DNA of 64,000 bases from Dyella_B sp036746095. GTDB lineage: Bacteria > Pseudomonadota > Gammaproteobacteria > Xanthomonadales > Rhodanobacteraceae. Location: contig NZ_DAIOEU010000020.1 of NCBI RefSeq assembly GCF_036746095.1, positions 4,052 through 68,051 on the forward strand, written 5' to 3'. Positions 31,212 through 40,224 of the stretch are shown here, piece by piece (positions within the stretch are counted from its first letter, which is position 1; the number at the start of each line of letters is the position of its first letter). The notes below the pieces were generated by a model. It did not search any database and was not told the origin of the DNA. It saw only the letters and a program-made list of their open reading frames with translations. The position numbers were made by a program, and so were the translations under genes.

Positions 31212-34001
31212 GTGACAGCCTTGCGGAGGCTCGGACTGCCACAAGTCCATGTCCGTCCATGGCTGACCTTGGCGTTGCGGGCCACTCGCGCTTATCGTCG
31301 CCACCTTCTGGCCGTAGCTCTGTTCATGCGCATTTTTACCGCGGATGCCGCGAGCGTCTTACAGCTGCAATACCTCACTACCGAGCATCAGGCTCAGCCC
31401 CTGGCGATTGACGTTGCCGCGCCCCGTTTTGCCTGGACAGTAACGAATGCACCGCGCGGTACGGTGCCCGAGGCCTACCGTATCGAAGTCGCGCGAAGCC
31501 TGGCAACGCTATTGGAAGATCGTCCGGATGTCTGGGACAGCGGTCGAGTTGTCAGCAAGGCCTCATTCGATATCGTCTACGCAGGGCCGCCGCTGGCATC
31601 GTCCAGGCGCTACTACTGGAAGGTCATTGCGCAGACTTCGGCAGGCGACGTTAGTGCCACCTCATGGTTCGAAACCGGCCCATCGTGGCTGGAATGGTCG
31701 CACGCCGCCTGGATCGGCAAGCCACCTGATGGCAGTTTGGCTGCGCCATTGTTGCGGCATGTATTCGCCGTAAAAGCAGGATTGGAATCAGCGCGGCTAT
31801 ATGTTGCTGCCGGTGGTTACGCGGATGTGTCGATCAACGGTCATCCTGCAAGCGATGCCGTGCTGTCGCCGGATTTCACCAATTACGACAAGCGCGTACT
31901 GTATCTCGCGCACGACGTTACGGCTCTGCTGCAATCCGGCCAGGCCAATGCCATCGGCATTGAACTCGGGCGTGGCTTCTACGGGCTTACGAATCCGAAC
32001 GTCTGGCATTGGGAGAAGGCTCCATGGCATGGCGAGCCACGCGTACGTGCGCTGTTGAAGCTGTGTTACGCCGATGATCACTGCGAGTTCGTAGGTACCG
32101 GGCCGGAGTGGCGCGTTCATGACGGGCCGACCTTGCTGGACGACCTATATGGCGGCGAGGTTTATGACGCACGTCGTACACAACCCGGTTTCGATACCGT
32201 CGCTTTTGATGACCGTGATTGGAACGCGGCAGCGGTGCTGCCCGCGCCGAAAGGAGTGCTTGAAGCGCAACGTGAACCACCTGTGCGCATGGTGCAGACC
32301 TTGCATGCCATGGCGGTCACCAAACTGCATGACGATAGCTACGTATTCGCATTTCCACGCGTGATCGCCGGTTGGGCCACCCTTGCTGTGCAAGGACACA
32401 CTGGTGATACGGTGGTTCTGCATTACGGCGAAAAATTGCTGCCGGATGGTAGCGTTGATGATCGCGATGATCATCACTACTTTCAGCACGGCTTGCAGAC
32501 CGATCACGTCACGCTGGCCGGGCGCGGCATAGAAAGCTGGCATTCGCGTTTTTCCTGGAAAGGGTTTCGCTATGTGCAAGTCGACGGCTGGCCCGGTCCC
32601 GTGCCATCGCTCGATGCGGTGACGGCTCAGGTCATTCATTCGGACGTGCCGACAATCGGTCATTTCAATAGCAGCAATTCGTTGCTCAACTGGATTCATG
32701 CCGCCGCCATCAACACCATGCTCAATAATCTCTACGGCATACCGACCGATACGCCGATGTATGAGAAGAACGGCTGGACGGGCGACGGCATGCTTGGCGC
32801 AGACATGATGCTGCGCGATTTGGGCGCCGGCAGCCTGCTATCCAAGTGGGTGCAGGACATTGCCGATGCGCGCAACAAGGAAGGTGTTCCGCTGCTGATC
32901 GCGCCCAACCCTGGCTGGGGCGATGTGCGCGCGCCGCCGTGGCATGCGGCTTACGTGCTGGTGCCCTGGTCGCTGTACTGGCAGCGTGGTGACCGTCGTG
33001 TACTGGCCGATCATGTTGAAGGCATGGCGCACTATGTCGACCTGGAATATGGTCGTTCGCCCGCTGGCATTGCCGACACGGTACTCGGCGACTGGGTTAG
33101 TCCAAGCACGCCAGCAGATGGCGGCAACGCGCCTGAAGATAAGCACATCGCCGCTACCGCCTATCTTTATCGCATGGCCGATACGATGGCGAAGATCGAG
33201 CGCGTGCTTGGTAACGACAATGAAGCGAAACATTTCGCCGCGATGGCGATACGCGTGCGTGAAGCCTTCAACAATCGTTTCTTTGATGCCGCGAAGGGCC
33301 AATATGGAGGCAAAGGTGATGACGGCCTTCGGCAAACCCATCAGCTACTTGCATTGGGTTTTGATCTCGCACCCGCAACGCAGCGTGTGCGCGTTGCCGA
33401 TGCCCTGGTGCAGGCAGTGCATGCGCACGGCGATCATCTGGATACCGGCGCGCTAGGCACCAAACTGCTGCTGCCAGTGCTTACCGCCACGGGTCATGCC
33501 GATTTGGCATGGATCGTCGCCACGCAAACGAGTTTCCCCGGCTGGGGATATTGGCGCGCGAACGGCGCCACCAGTCTGTGGGAGCACTGGAAACTGGACG
33601 CGCGCTCGCGCGGGCATTACTTCCTCGGCACCATCGACGATTGGTTGTTCGCAGATGTCGCAGGCCTACGGCCTTTGGCGCCAGGGTGGCAGCGCATCGG
33701 CATCCATCCTGCACTTACCGCATGGCTGGGTCATGCCGAAGCGGATACCTTGACACCCTATGGTCGTGCTGCCGTGTCCTGGTCTCATGAACACGGCGAA
33801 CTGCAACTGACGCTAGAAGTGCCCGTTGGCAGCACTGCTGAGGTGCGCATGCCTGCAACCAAGCCGGCGGCGATTGCCGAATCGGGACGGCCGCTATCGA
33901 CGTCGCCATGGGTGCGCCACTTGCGTGCGTGCGATGCCGACACCTGCTTTGAGCTGGCGTCCGGACACTATCGTCTTGAGCAATTCAAGAAGCTCTTTTG
34001 A
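31212..34001 (+). CDS. alpha-L-rhamnosidase, glycoside hydrolase family 78
   Basis: A 929-residue exported enzyme that removes terminal alpha-L-rhamnose from glycans or plant glycosides. The order is that of GH78: N-terminal Bac_rhamnosid_N beta domains (LRHVFAVKAGLESARLYVAAGGYADVSINGH), an alpha/alpha-barrel with the acid motif PTDTPMYEKNGWTGD at about residues 510-525, the general-base region SLWEHWKLD near 790, and a C-terminal beta domain. GTG 31212, 8 bases after GGAG, gives a long basic N-region before a hydrophobic segment (LLAVALFMRIFTADAAS), so the signal is atypical. A TonB receptor gene follows. Confidence 0.92.
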   Translation: MTALRRLGLPQVHVRPWLTLALRATRAYRRHLLAVALFMRIFTADAASVLQLQYLTTEHQAQPLAIDVAAPRFAWTVTNAPRGTVPEAYRIEVARSLATLLEDRPDVWDSGRVVSKASFDIVYAGPPLASSRRYYWKVIAQTSAGDVSATSWFETGPSWLEWSHAAWIGKPPDGSLAAPLLRHVFAVKAGLESARLYVAAGGYADVSINGHPASDAVLSPDFTNYDKRVLYLAHDVTALLQSGQANAIGIELGRGFYGLTNPNVWHWEKAPWHGEPRVRALLKLCYADDHCEFVGTGPEWRVHDGPTLLDDLYGGEVYDARRTQPGFDTVAFDDRDWNAAAVLPAPKGVLEAQREPPVRMVQTLHAMAVTKLHDDSYVFAFPRVIAGWATLAVQGHTGDTVVLHYGEKLLPDGSVDDRDDHHYFQHGLQTDHVTLAGRGIESWHSRFSWKGFRYVQVDGWPGPVPSLDAVTAQVIHSDVPTIGHFNSSNSLLNWIHAAAINTMLNNLYGIPTDTPMYEKNGWTGDGMLGADMMLRDLGAGSLLSKWVQDIADARNKEGVPLLIAPNPGWGDVRAPPWHAAYVLVPWSLYWQRGDRRVLADHVEGMAHYVDLEYGRSPAGIADTVLGDWVSPSTPADGGNAPEDKHIAATAYLYRMADTMAKIERVLGNDNEAKHFAAMAIRVREAFNNRFFDAAKGQYGGKGDDGLRQTHQLLALGFDLAPATQRVRVADALVQAVHAHGDHLDTGALGTKLLLPVLTATGHADLAWIVATQTSFPGWGYWRANGATSLWEHWKLDARSRGHYFLGTIDDWLFADVAGLRPLAPGWQRIGIHPALTAWLGHAEADTLTPYGRAAVSWSHEHGELQLTLEVPVGSTAEVRMPATKPAAIAESGRPLSTSPWVRHLRACDADTCFELASGHYRLEQFKKLF

Positions 34002-34370
34002 TGGTGACCTGTTCGTTCTACGAAGCATCAATACGCAGCCAAACATAACTAAGACGGACGGCGCGAAGAAATCCCTACCTCCAAATTTGCAAAACGATGA
34101 TTTTTTATAAGTAGTCATAACTACGCGTGCTCGTTGGAAAATTTCCTGGCACTTTATGCCCTAAGCCATTTGCGAAAGTTTTACATCTCTTGTAAACATG
34201 ATTGCAGCACGAACCTGCTAGGGGAGGCCCCTCGGGTACACGTCACGATAGAGATAGGGAGTGCGAGCACGTGCCCACGGCTGTCGGGTGCGTTTCATTT
34301 GGGGAAGTGGTGCCTCTTCGCTGGGGAAGAGGTGTCTTCTGTACAACTTGATTAGAGCTAGGGGAATTCA
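34002..34370. other. AT-richer leader region before the TonB receptor
   Basis: These 369 bases hold no convincing gene. They include a perfect TTTACA-N5-TGTAAA inverted repeat at 34180-34196, a plausible operator for a sugar-responsive regulator, and several A/T tracts. No clear -35/-10 pair was fixed. A 73-codon plus-strand ORF (34134-34355) has no ribosome site or motif and is not called. Confidence 0.45.
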
Positions 34371-37253
34371 ATGTTGAAGTCGAAACTTGCTGTAGCCGTT
34401 GTGGCTGCTTTGGCGTTCGGTTGCGCGAACGCTTACGCGAGCAACACGCAATCTGGTGATGCCGTCAATGCGCCACAAGACACTCAGTCCAACAGCCAGT
34501 CCACAGCCGGCTCATCAGCGGACGACGCGAGCAAGAAGGCCAAGAAGCTGGAAGTGGTCAACGTTACGGGTTCGCTGATTCCGCAGACGGCCATCGAAAC
34601 CAGCAAGCCGGTCATTACGATCACGGCGCAGCAGATGAAGGACCGCGGCTTTACCAGTGTGGCTGATGTGCTGCAGGCAGGTACCTTTGCAACCGGTAGC
34701 GTGCAGGGACCGAACAATGCGGGTGGTTTCACGCAGAGCGCAAAAACAATCAGCTTCTTTGGCCTCGATCCCAGTTACACCAAATACCTGATCGATGGCC
34801 TGCCGATGGGCGACTTCCCGGCGCTCTATAACGGCAGCGAGGCATTCAACAGCCTGACCAGTATTCCGATCGAGATGATCGATCACATCGACGTCCTGCC
34901 GGGCGGCAATTCATCCATTTACGGTTCGGACGCCATCGCGGGCGTCATCAATATCGTGCTGAAGAAAAAACTGGATGCCCCCGTCGTTGACGCGCGCTTC
35001 GGCTGGCATACCGGCGGCGGTGGTGCCGATCGGCGCCTTTATGGTGCCGATAGCTTTACGTTCGGCAAATTGAACGTCATGGCCGGCGTCCAGGTCGAAA
35101 GCATCGAGCCGATCTGGGGTTTTGATCGCAGCCTGACCCGTCAGTATTTCACGCAAGGCACCACGCCCCCTACAGCATCACGCGATTACCTGGTGTTGAG
35201 CGAAACAAAGCTGGAGGATGCTTACTACAGTCCGAACGCGTTGAATCCTGGGATTGGATGCTCAGCCGTTGCTGGCCAGTACGGTGGTACGGAACAGCTT
35301 CAGACGCGCTCGAATCACGGCGACTATTGCGGCTCGCAATACAGCGCTGGTTACCATACGGAGAACAACAAGGACAATTCGGCAAATCTTTACGCGCGTG
35401 CGACGTACGACGTAAATGATGATCTTCAGTTGTACGGCAATTTTTTGTACAGCTACGATCAGCAGAAATTCTCGTCAGGCTCCAACTTCCTGTTCTGGAG
35501 TAGCCCCATCTTCTACGATAAGGGACAGGATGACTACGTTCTGCTGCAGCACGCATTCAGCCCCGAGGAGGCAGGCGGCTACCAGCACATCATGGATAAC
35601 AACGTTGAGAATTCGTGGCTGCTGACCTTGGGTGGAAAGGGTAATTTTGGCCAATCGAACTGGGCCTACGACGTAACGTTCAATCATTCCGAAGATCACC
35701 TGCAACAGCGCACCATCCAGCGCTGGACCGATCAGATCAATAGCTACTTCGGCAACATACTTGGCGCGTATCAGGGACTCGATCCGTACGGGGCCGGTTT
35801 GCCAAGCTACAACCCTGACTACAAGGCATTCTTCTCGCCAGTTTCCAACGCTGCATTCCGCAGTTTTACCGGTTACACCGAGACGTATGCCAAGACGTGG
35901 GACAACATGCTCCGCGGTCAGATTACCAACGCATCGTTGTTCTCCTTGCCTGGTGGCGATGCTGGCTTGGCGATGGTGGTCGAAGGTGGTAACCAAGGCT
36001 GGGATTATTCCCCGGATCCGCGCATTCTCAGCGGACAAACTTATGACTTTACCGACGTAGCAGGTGAGGGACATCGCTCGCGCTACGCGACCACGGTCGA
36101 GTTCAATGCACCGCTGTTCAAGATGCTGACCGTGGACCTTTCCGGTCGTTACGACAGCTATAACGTCGCCGGCGGCTCCGTGAGCCATCCGACTTACAAC
36201 ATCGGGGTTGAATTCCGCCCGTTTGGCGATTTGCTCTTGCTGCGCGGTACGTACGGTACGGCGTTCAAAGCCCCGACGTTACCTGATGAATTTCAAGGGC
36301 CCAGCGGTTATTACAGCAGCGTGGTCGATTATTACAACTGTGCAAAACTGGGTTACACCGGCGGCAATATCGCCAACTGTCCGGGGCAGCTCAGCGCCGA
36401 GCAATTTTTTGGCCAGCAGTCGGGTAACCCGAAGCTGCAGCCGATCATCGCCAAAACATTCAGTTTGGGCTTCGTGCTGTCGCCGTTCCAAGGCTTTGCC
36501 TTGAAGGCGGATTACTACCACTACAACATCCGTAACGAAATCCAGGCACAGAGTTCCGACTTCCTCGCGCAGACCGAAGCCAACTGCCGCCTGGGTCTGT
36601 TCGATATCAACTCGCCCAGTTGCCAGGACGCGTTGTCGAAGGTGATTCGTTCGGGAACGCCGCTGGGAGCAGGCCTGCTGGCTCCGATTACCCAGATTCT
36701 CACGCCGAAGGTCAATGTGGCGCGTGAGTATCTAAATTCCGTTATTACCGAAGTAAGCTATAGCCATGCGATTGGTGCTTACGGAAGCATCAATGCGAGA
36801 ACGTCGTGGAGTGACATCCTGACTCACAGGCAGCAGCTGCTTCCGAACGACCCGTTCATCAATTTGTTGCGCGAACCGTATTACAGCACCGAGTTCAAGA
36901 GTAGGGTGGATGGTTCGGTAAGCTGGCTGTCGCCGATGGAGACTTGGGGAGTTACGGTCTACGGTATTCGTGATGGTGCTTCGCCCAACTACCTGGCCAC
37001 GATCGCCAATAACTACTACACCCCCGGTGCGGGAAGGCTGGCGCCATGGATTCGCTACAACATTACTGCCAGCTACAGCCCGATCAAAAACCTGGCGCTT
37101 ACATTCGAAATCGACAACGTCTTCAACAAGATGCCGCCTATCGATCGTAGCTATCCCGGTACAGAGGGTCAGCCGTATAACGCCTTGAACTATGACGTTG
37201 ACGGTCGTGAGTTCCTCATCGAAGCGACCTACAAGTTGGGCAACAACAAGTAA
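34371..37253 (+). CDS. TonB-dependent outer membrane receptor
   Basis: A 960-residue transporter. Signal peptide of about 23 residues (ANAYA-S), a low-complexity Ser/Gln/Asp stretch, then a TonB box-like KKLEVVNVTGS, a plug domain (residues about 60-200: SVADVLQAG, YLIDGLPMGD, IDHIDVLPGGNSSIYGSDAIAGVINIVLKK) and a 22-strand barrel with LLLRGTYGTAFKAPTLPDEF. AGGGGAA precedes the ATG. The neighbouring GH78 enzyme suggests uptake of rhamnose-containing glycosides. Base composition is visibly less GC-rich than the flanking housekeeping genes. Confidence 0.93.
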   Translation: MLKSKLAVAVVAALAFGCANAYASNTQSGDAVNAPQDTQSNSQSTAGSSADDASKKAKKLEVVNVTGSLIPQTAIETSKPVITITAQQMKDRGFTSVADVLQAGTFATGSVQGPNNAGGFTQSAKTISFFGLDPSYTKYLIDGLPMGDFPALYNGSEAFNSLTSIPIEMIDHIDVLPGGNSSIYGSDAIAGVINIVLKKKLDAPVVDARFGWHTGGGGADRRLYGADSFTFGKLNVMAGVQVESIEPIWGFDRSLTRQYFTQGTTPPTASRDYLVLSETKLEDAYYSPNALNPGIGCSAVAGQYGGTEQLQTRSNHGDYCGSQYSAGYHTENNKDNSANLYARATYDVNDDLQLYGNFLYSYDQQKFSSGSNFLFWSSPIFYDKGQDDYVLLQHAFSPEEAGGYQHIMDNNVENSWLLTLGGKGNFGQSNWAYDVTFNHSEDHLQQRTIQRWTDQINSYFGNILGAYQGLDPYGAGLPSYNPDYKAFFSPVSNAAFRSFTGYTETYAKTWDNMLRGQITNASLFSLPGGDAGLAMVVEGGNQGWDYSPDPRILSGQTYDFTDVAGEGHRSRYATTVEFNAPLFKMLTVDLSGRYDSYNVAGGSVSHPTYNIGVEFRPFGDLLLLRGTYGTAFKAPTLPDEFQGPSGYYSSVVDYYNCAKLGYTGGNIANCPGQLSAEQFFGQQSGNPKLQPIIAKTFSLGFVLSPFQGFALKADYYHYNIRNEIQAQSSDFLAQTEANCRLGLFDINSPSCQDALSKVIRSGTPLGAGLLAPITQILTPKVNVAREYLNSVITEVSYSHAIGAYGSINARTSWSDILTHRQQLLPNDPFINLLREPYYSTEFKSRVDGSVSWLSPMETWGVTVYGIRDGASPNYLATIANNYYTPGAGRLAPWIRYNITASYSPIKNLALTFEIDNVFNKMPPIDRSYPGTEGQPYNALNYDVDGREFLIEATYKLGNNK

Positions 37254-37274
37254 GCAGGAACGCTTGCAGAAGAC

Positions 37275-37304
37275 AAAGCCCCGCCGGTTGGCGGGGCTTT
37301 TTTT
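37275..37304 (+). terminator. terminator of the TonB receptor gene
   Basis: AAAGCCCCGCC/GGCGGGGCTTT stem, 4-base loop, run of seven T; 21 bases after the stop codon. Confidence 0.92.
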
Positions 37305-37325
37305 ATGGCGCTGTGGGGCAATAAC

Positions 37326-37469
37326 TCAATGCGCAGCCCAGTACAAATAAGCCACAGCAGCTGCCATGGCCAACAGCTTTAGCGGCCATGGCAGCGCACG
37401 CATGATCTGATAAATGCCGGCGCGCTCGATATTGCGTGCCACATCGCGTGTAACGTCGTCTTTCTTCAC
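37326..37469 (-). CDS. small single-pass membrane protein downstream of rpiA
   Basis: A 47-residue ORF from GTG 37469, with AAGGAAG 7 bases upstream. The product starts with charged residues (MKKDDVTRDVARNIERAG), continues amphipathic (IYQIMRALPWPLK) and ends in a hydrophobic helix (LLAMAAAVAYLYWAAH). Good ribosome site, neighbour 27 bases upstream on the same strand (rpiA) and membrane-anchor layout make it a likely real gene. No family recognised. Confidence 0.65.
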   Translation of the reverse strand: MKKDDVTRDVARNIERAGIYQIMRALPWPLKLLAMAAAVAYLYWAAH

Positions 37470-37496
37470 TCACGCACTTCCTTCAGCTAGCAGCCA

Positions 37497-38135
37497 TCAC
37501 ATCAATTTATCGCCAATCAGTACGACGTCGGCCGGCCGGCGTGCAAACAGTCCAACGGTGACGATGCCAGGAATCTGATTGAGTTCACTCTCCAACGCCA
37601 CCGGGTCGGCAATCTGCCATCCGTGCACATCAATGACCCAATTGCCGTTATCGGTGACCACACCATCGCGCCAAACCGGGTTGCCGCCACGCTTGACGAT
37701 TTCACGTCCGACCAGGCTGCGCGCCATCGGGATGACTTCGATCGGCAGCGGAAATTTGCCCAGGATGTTGACGCGCTTGCTGGAGTCGATGATGCAGACG
37801 AATTTATGGGCCGCTTCAGCGATGATTTTTTCGCGCGTAAGCGCGGCGCCGCCGCCCTTGATCAGCCGCTTGTGCAAATCGCATTCGTCGGCGCCATCGA
37901 CGTACAAGGTAAGCGGGCCGATGGCGTTGAGGTCGAATACGGGGATGCCGTGTTTTTTCAGTTGCGCAGTGGATTGCTCGGAACTGGAGACCGCGCCCTG
38001 GATGCGGTCCTTGATATGGGCCAGGGCATCGATGAAGAAGGCCACGGTGGAACCGGTGCCGACGCCGACGATGGCGCCGTCTTCGACGTATTTGATCGCG
38101 GCTTCGCCGGCTAGGCGTTTTTCTTCGTTACTCAT
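37497..38135 (-). CDS. rpiA: ribose-5-phosphate isomerase A
   Basis: Interconverts ribose-5-phosphate and ribulose-5-phosphate. The 212-residue protein has VGVGTGSTVAFFIDAL, SSSEQS, LYVDGADECD with catalytic Asp residues, KGGGAALTREKI and VVTDNGN. ATG 38135 follows AGGA by 7 bases; the much longer open frame up to 38813 overlaps the EVE and folate genes and is not coding. Confidence 0.96.
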   Translation of the reverse strand: MSNEEKRLAGEAAIKYVEDGAIVGVGTGSTVAFFIDALAHIKDRIQGAVSSSEQSTAQLKKHGIPVFDLNAIGPLTLYVDGADECDLHKRLIKGGGAALTREKIIAEAAHKFVCIIDSSKRVNILGKFPLPIEVIPMARSLVGREIVKRGGNPVWRDGVVTDNGNWVIDVHGWQIADPVALESELNQIPGIVTVGLFARRPADVVLIGDKLM

Positions 38136-38242
38136 GGTGGGTCCTGGAGGGCGAAAACCGTCATGGTCGTTTATTCGCAGGTGGTTCGCATGCTGCGTTG
38201 CACCTGCAATGGGCGACCCTTGTAAGAGTGAAAAGCGAGGTG

Positions 38243-38695
38243 TTATTCCAGGCCCAGGATGTATTTCCACTCCGCTGCATCCACCGGCATGACCGACAGG
38301 CGATTGCCTTTGCGCAGCAGCGTCATCCCTTCCAGCTTCGGATGGTTCTTCAGTTCGTCCAGCGTGATTGTGCGCTGGAGTTTCTTCACGAACTTCACGT
38401 CCACCAGCATCCAGCGCGGGTTGTCGCGCGAGCTGGCAGGGTCGAAGTATTTGCTCTTGGGATCGAACTGGGAAGGGTCGGGGTATGCATCGCTGGCGAC
38501 TTCCGCGAGGCCGGCAATGCCCGGTTCGGCGCAATTGGAGTGATAGAAAAACACGCCATCGCCCACGCGCATGTCGTCGCGCATGAAATTGCGCGCCTGG
38601 TAGTTGCGCACGCCGTCCCAGGCTTCGCGTTTCTTGCGCTTGAGGTCGTCGATGGAAAAAGTGTCCGGCTCGGATTTCATCAGCCAATACTTCAT
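38243..38695 (-). CDS. EVE domain protein
   Basis: A 150-residue protein made of one EVE domain, a PUA-like fold that in other systems reads modified bases. The family signature is clear: MKYWLMKSEPDTFSIDDL, WDGVRNYQARNFMRDDMRVGD, FFYHSNCAEPGIAGLAEV and RTITLDELK. Its ATG overlaps the stop of the upstream folate gene (ATGA). The cellular role of the stand-alone form is unclear. Confidence 0.93.
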   Translation of the reverse strand: MKYWLMKSEPDTFSIDDLKRKKREAWDGVRNYQARNFMRDDMRVGDGVFFYHSNCAEPGIAGLAEVASDAYPDPSQFDPKSKYFDPASSRDNPRWMLVDVKFVKKLQRTITLDELKNHPKLEGMTLLRKGNRLSVMPVDAAEWKYILGLE

Positions 38696-39309
38696 GCGCT
38701 CTGGTCTCCGGATGCATTCGCGCGGCAATCGATAAGTTCGCGATCGGTGGCAATGAAATCCAGCGACACGTCCCAGCGCTCGGGCGCAATGTGCGGCAGT
38801 TCCTGGAAGTCATAGGCGATGCCGACCAGCAGCGGCTCGGTCGGGCGCAGCTGATCCTTCAGAAAGGCGAAGCTGCGGTCGTAGTAACCGCCGCCGTAGC
38901 CCAGGCGGTTGCCCTGGCGATCAAAGGCAAGCAGCGGCACGAACACCAGGTCGAGCTGGAACGGGGCGAACCATTCGTGTGGCGTCACCGGCTCTGGAAT
39001 CCCAAAGCGGTTGGGCTGCACCGGATCGCCGGCTGCCCAGGGGGCAAAGCGCAGCTGATTGTCCTGGCCGATCAAGGGCAGCAGGAACTGTTGGCCACGC
39101 GTGGCGAGCGGCGGAATGACCAGGTTGAGCGGCAATTCGCCGTCGCACGCCCAGTAGCCGGCGACGCGCTTGTCCGTATGGTATTCGGGCAGGTGCTCAA
39201 GGCTGCGCCGCAGGCCTTGGGCGGCGCCGATGCGCTGGGGAGGAGAAAGGGCGCGGCGGCGTTCGGCCAGGCGCTGGCGTAGTTCACGACGTCGTGCGGC
39301 GGTGTCCAC
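38692..39309 (-). CDS. ygfA: 5-formyltetrahydrofolate cyclo-ligase
   Basis: Converts 5-formyl-THF to 5,10-methenyl-THF using ATP. The 205-residue reading from GTG 39309 has the family C-terminal motif VPLLAFDRQGNRLGYGGGYYDR and KRVAGYWACDGELPL. An ATG at 39360 would add residues unlike the family. It follows 6S RNA and zapA, the order known for ssrS-ygfA in gammaproteobacteria. Confidence 0.93.
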   Translation of the reverse strand: MDTAARRRELRQRLAERRRALSPPQRIGAAQGLRRSLEHLPEYHTDKRVAGYWACDGELPLNLVIPPLATRGQQFLLPLIGQDNQLRFAPWAAGDPVQPNRFGIPEPVTPHEWFAPFQLDLVFVPLLAFDRQGNRLGYGGGYYDRSFAFLKDQLRPTEPLLVGIAYDFQELPHIAPERWDVSLDFIATDRELIDCRANASGDQSA

Positions 39310-39373
39310 GTCGCGCGTCTCCTCAGGGGCCCGGCGGCCCGGATGCCATCGGGATGGCATCCGGGTTGGAATG

Positions 39374-39567
39374 GGGTGGCGTAAACCGCGATGCCGCTGC
39401 CCACCAAACGACCTTGATCCAATGGGATCAGGTGGGAGGGAAATTAAGGCCTCGAGGCTTTCCGCACGCGGCGGACATGCGCAACAGCCTTAAGTAACCG
39501 TCCCGGGTCGTATATAGGAACAAGGCAATATGTAAGAGTGTGCTGGCGCACACCGCAGAAAACGCCG
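39374..39567 (-). ncRNA. ssrS: 6S RNA
   Basis: Regulatory RNA that binds sigma-70 RNA polymerase. Its place between zapA and ygfA is the standard locus. A TAAAAT -10 box (39579-39574) overlaps the zapA stop and puts the 5' end near 39567. The 5' segment CTGCGGTG (about 39560-39553) pairs with CATCGCGG (39392-39385), and GGCG (39566-39563) with CGCC (39380-39377), forming the closing stem. Inside are counterparts of the E. coli features: a GCATGTCC... hairpin, GGCCTTAA, and the GATCCCATTGGATC arm. Ends are approximate. Confidence 0.85.
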
Positions 39568-39571
39568 AGGG

Positions 39572-39907
39572 CTATTTTAGTTGCGCGTCGAGTGCGGCTT
39601 CAAGCTTGCGGCGCAACGCAGCCAATCCCTCGGAGATGCCAGGTTCAGCCGCAGTGTGCGTCGCATCGCCGGCACGCTTCTGCAATTGCAGGTATTCATG
39701 CGTGATGCTGATCGCCGCCAGCACGGCGAGGCGATCGAAACCCGGTGTCTTGGCATGCGTGCGCAATTCGCGCATCTTGCGGTCGAGAAAGCTGGCCGCT
39801 TCCAGCAAGCCGTCGCGTTCTTCCGGCGGACAGGCAATCAGGAACTCGCGATCGATCAGGCGCAGTGAAACGGGTTCGTTGGTGGACATGCTGATGACGT
39901 CAGCCAT
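39572..39907 (-). CDS. zapA: cell division protein ZapA
   Basis: Small coiled-coil protein that binds FtsZ and stabilises the Z ring. The 111-residue product has EPVSLRLIDREFLIACPPEERDGLLEAASFLDRKMRE and DRLAVLAAISITHEYLQL, as in ZapA, then a C-terminal helix. ATG 39907 overlaps the upstream coding region by 8 bases; ATG 39889 (MSTNEPVS) is an equally family-like start. Confidence 0.93.
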   Translation of the reverse strand: MADVISMSTNEPVSLRLIDREFLIACPPEERDGLLEAASFLDRKMRELRTHAKTPGFDRLAVLAAISITHEYLQLQKRAGDATHTAAEPGISEGLAALRRKLEAALDAQLK

Positions 39908-40124
39908 TGCTCTCGAGTGCCTTCAATCGTTGAATCATGGCTTCGACCCGGCTGCGCGCCTGTTCGTTGCGTGCCAGCAGGCTTGCGCGTTCGTTCGCCA
40001 ATTGTTCCTGGCTGTGGCGCAGGCTGCGGTTTTCTTCGCTCAAGCGGTGCACGTGGTCGAGCAGCCGATCAAGCTGCTGGCTCAGGGCGGCAAGCTCGTG
40101 CTGGGCGGCATCGGGTGTGGTCAT
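39900..40124 (-). CDS. short coiled-coil protein (TIGR02449-like)
   Basis: A 74-residue protein that is one long coiled coil (LAALSQQLDRLLDHVHRLSEENRSLRHSQ... to MIQRLKALE). Genes of this kind sit upstream of zapA in many gammaproteobacteria, and a ZapB-like role in division has been suggested. It overlaps zapA, so the two are translated together. Confidence 0.8.
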   Translation of the reverse strand: MTTPDAAQHELAALSQQLDRLLDHVHRLSEENRSLRHSQEQLANERASLLARNEQARSRVEAMIQRLKALESNG

Positions 40125-40224
40125 GCGGCGAACTATATCAGGACGCTGGAAGAAATCTGTGGCCCGGATGGCCCGGAAATGTCGGTGCATTAAACTTGCC
40201 GCTTGAACGTTAATGGAGACCGCC

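Noticed and set aside
34134..34355. 73-codon ORF before the TonB receptor
   Set aside because: No ribosome site and no motif; it lies in the leader that carries a palindrome.
37497..38813. 438-codon reading of rpiA
   Set aside because: The part above 38135 crosses the EVE and folate genes; a proper start with AGGA exists at 38135.
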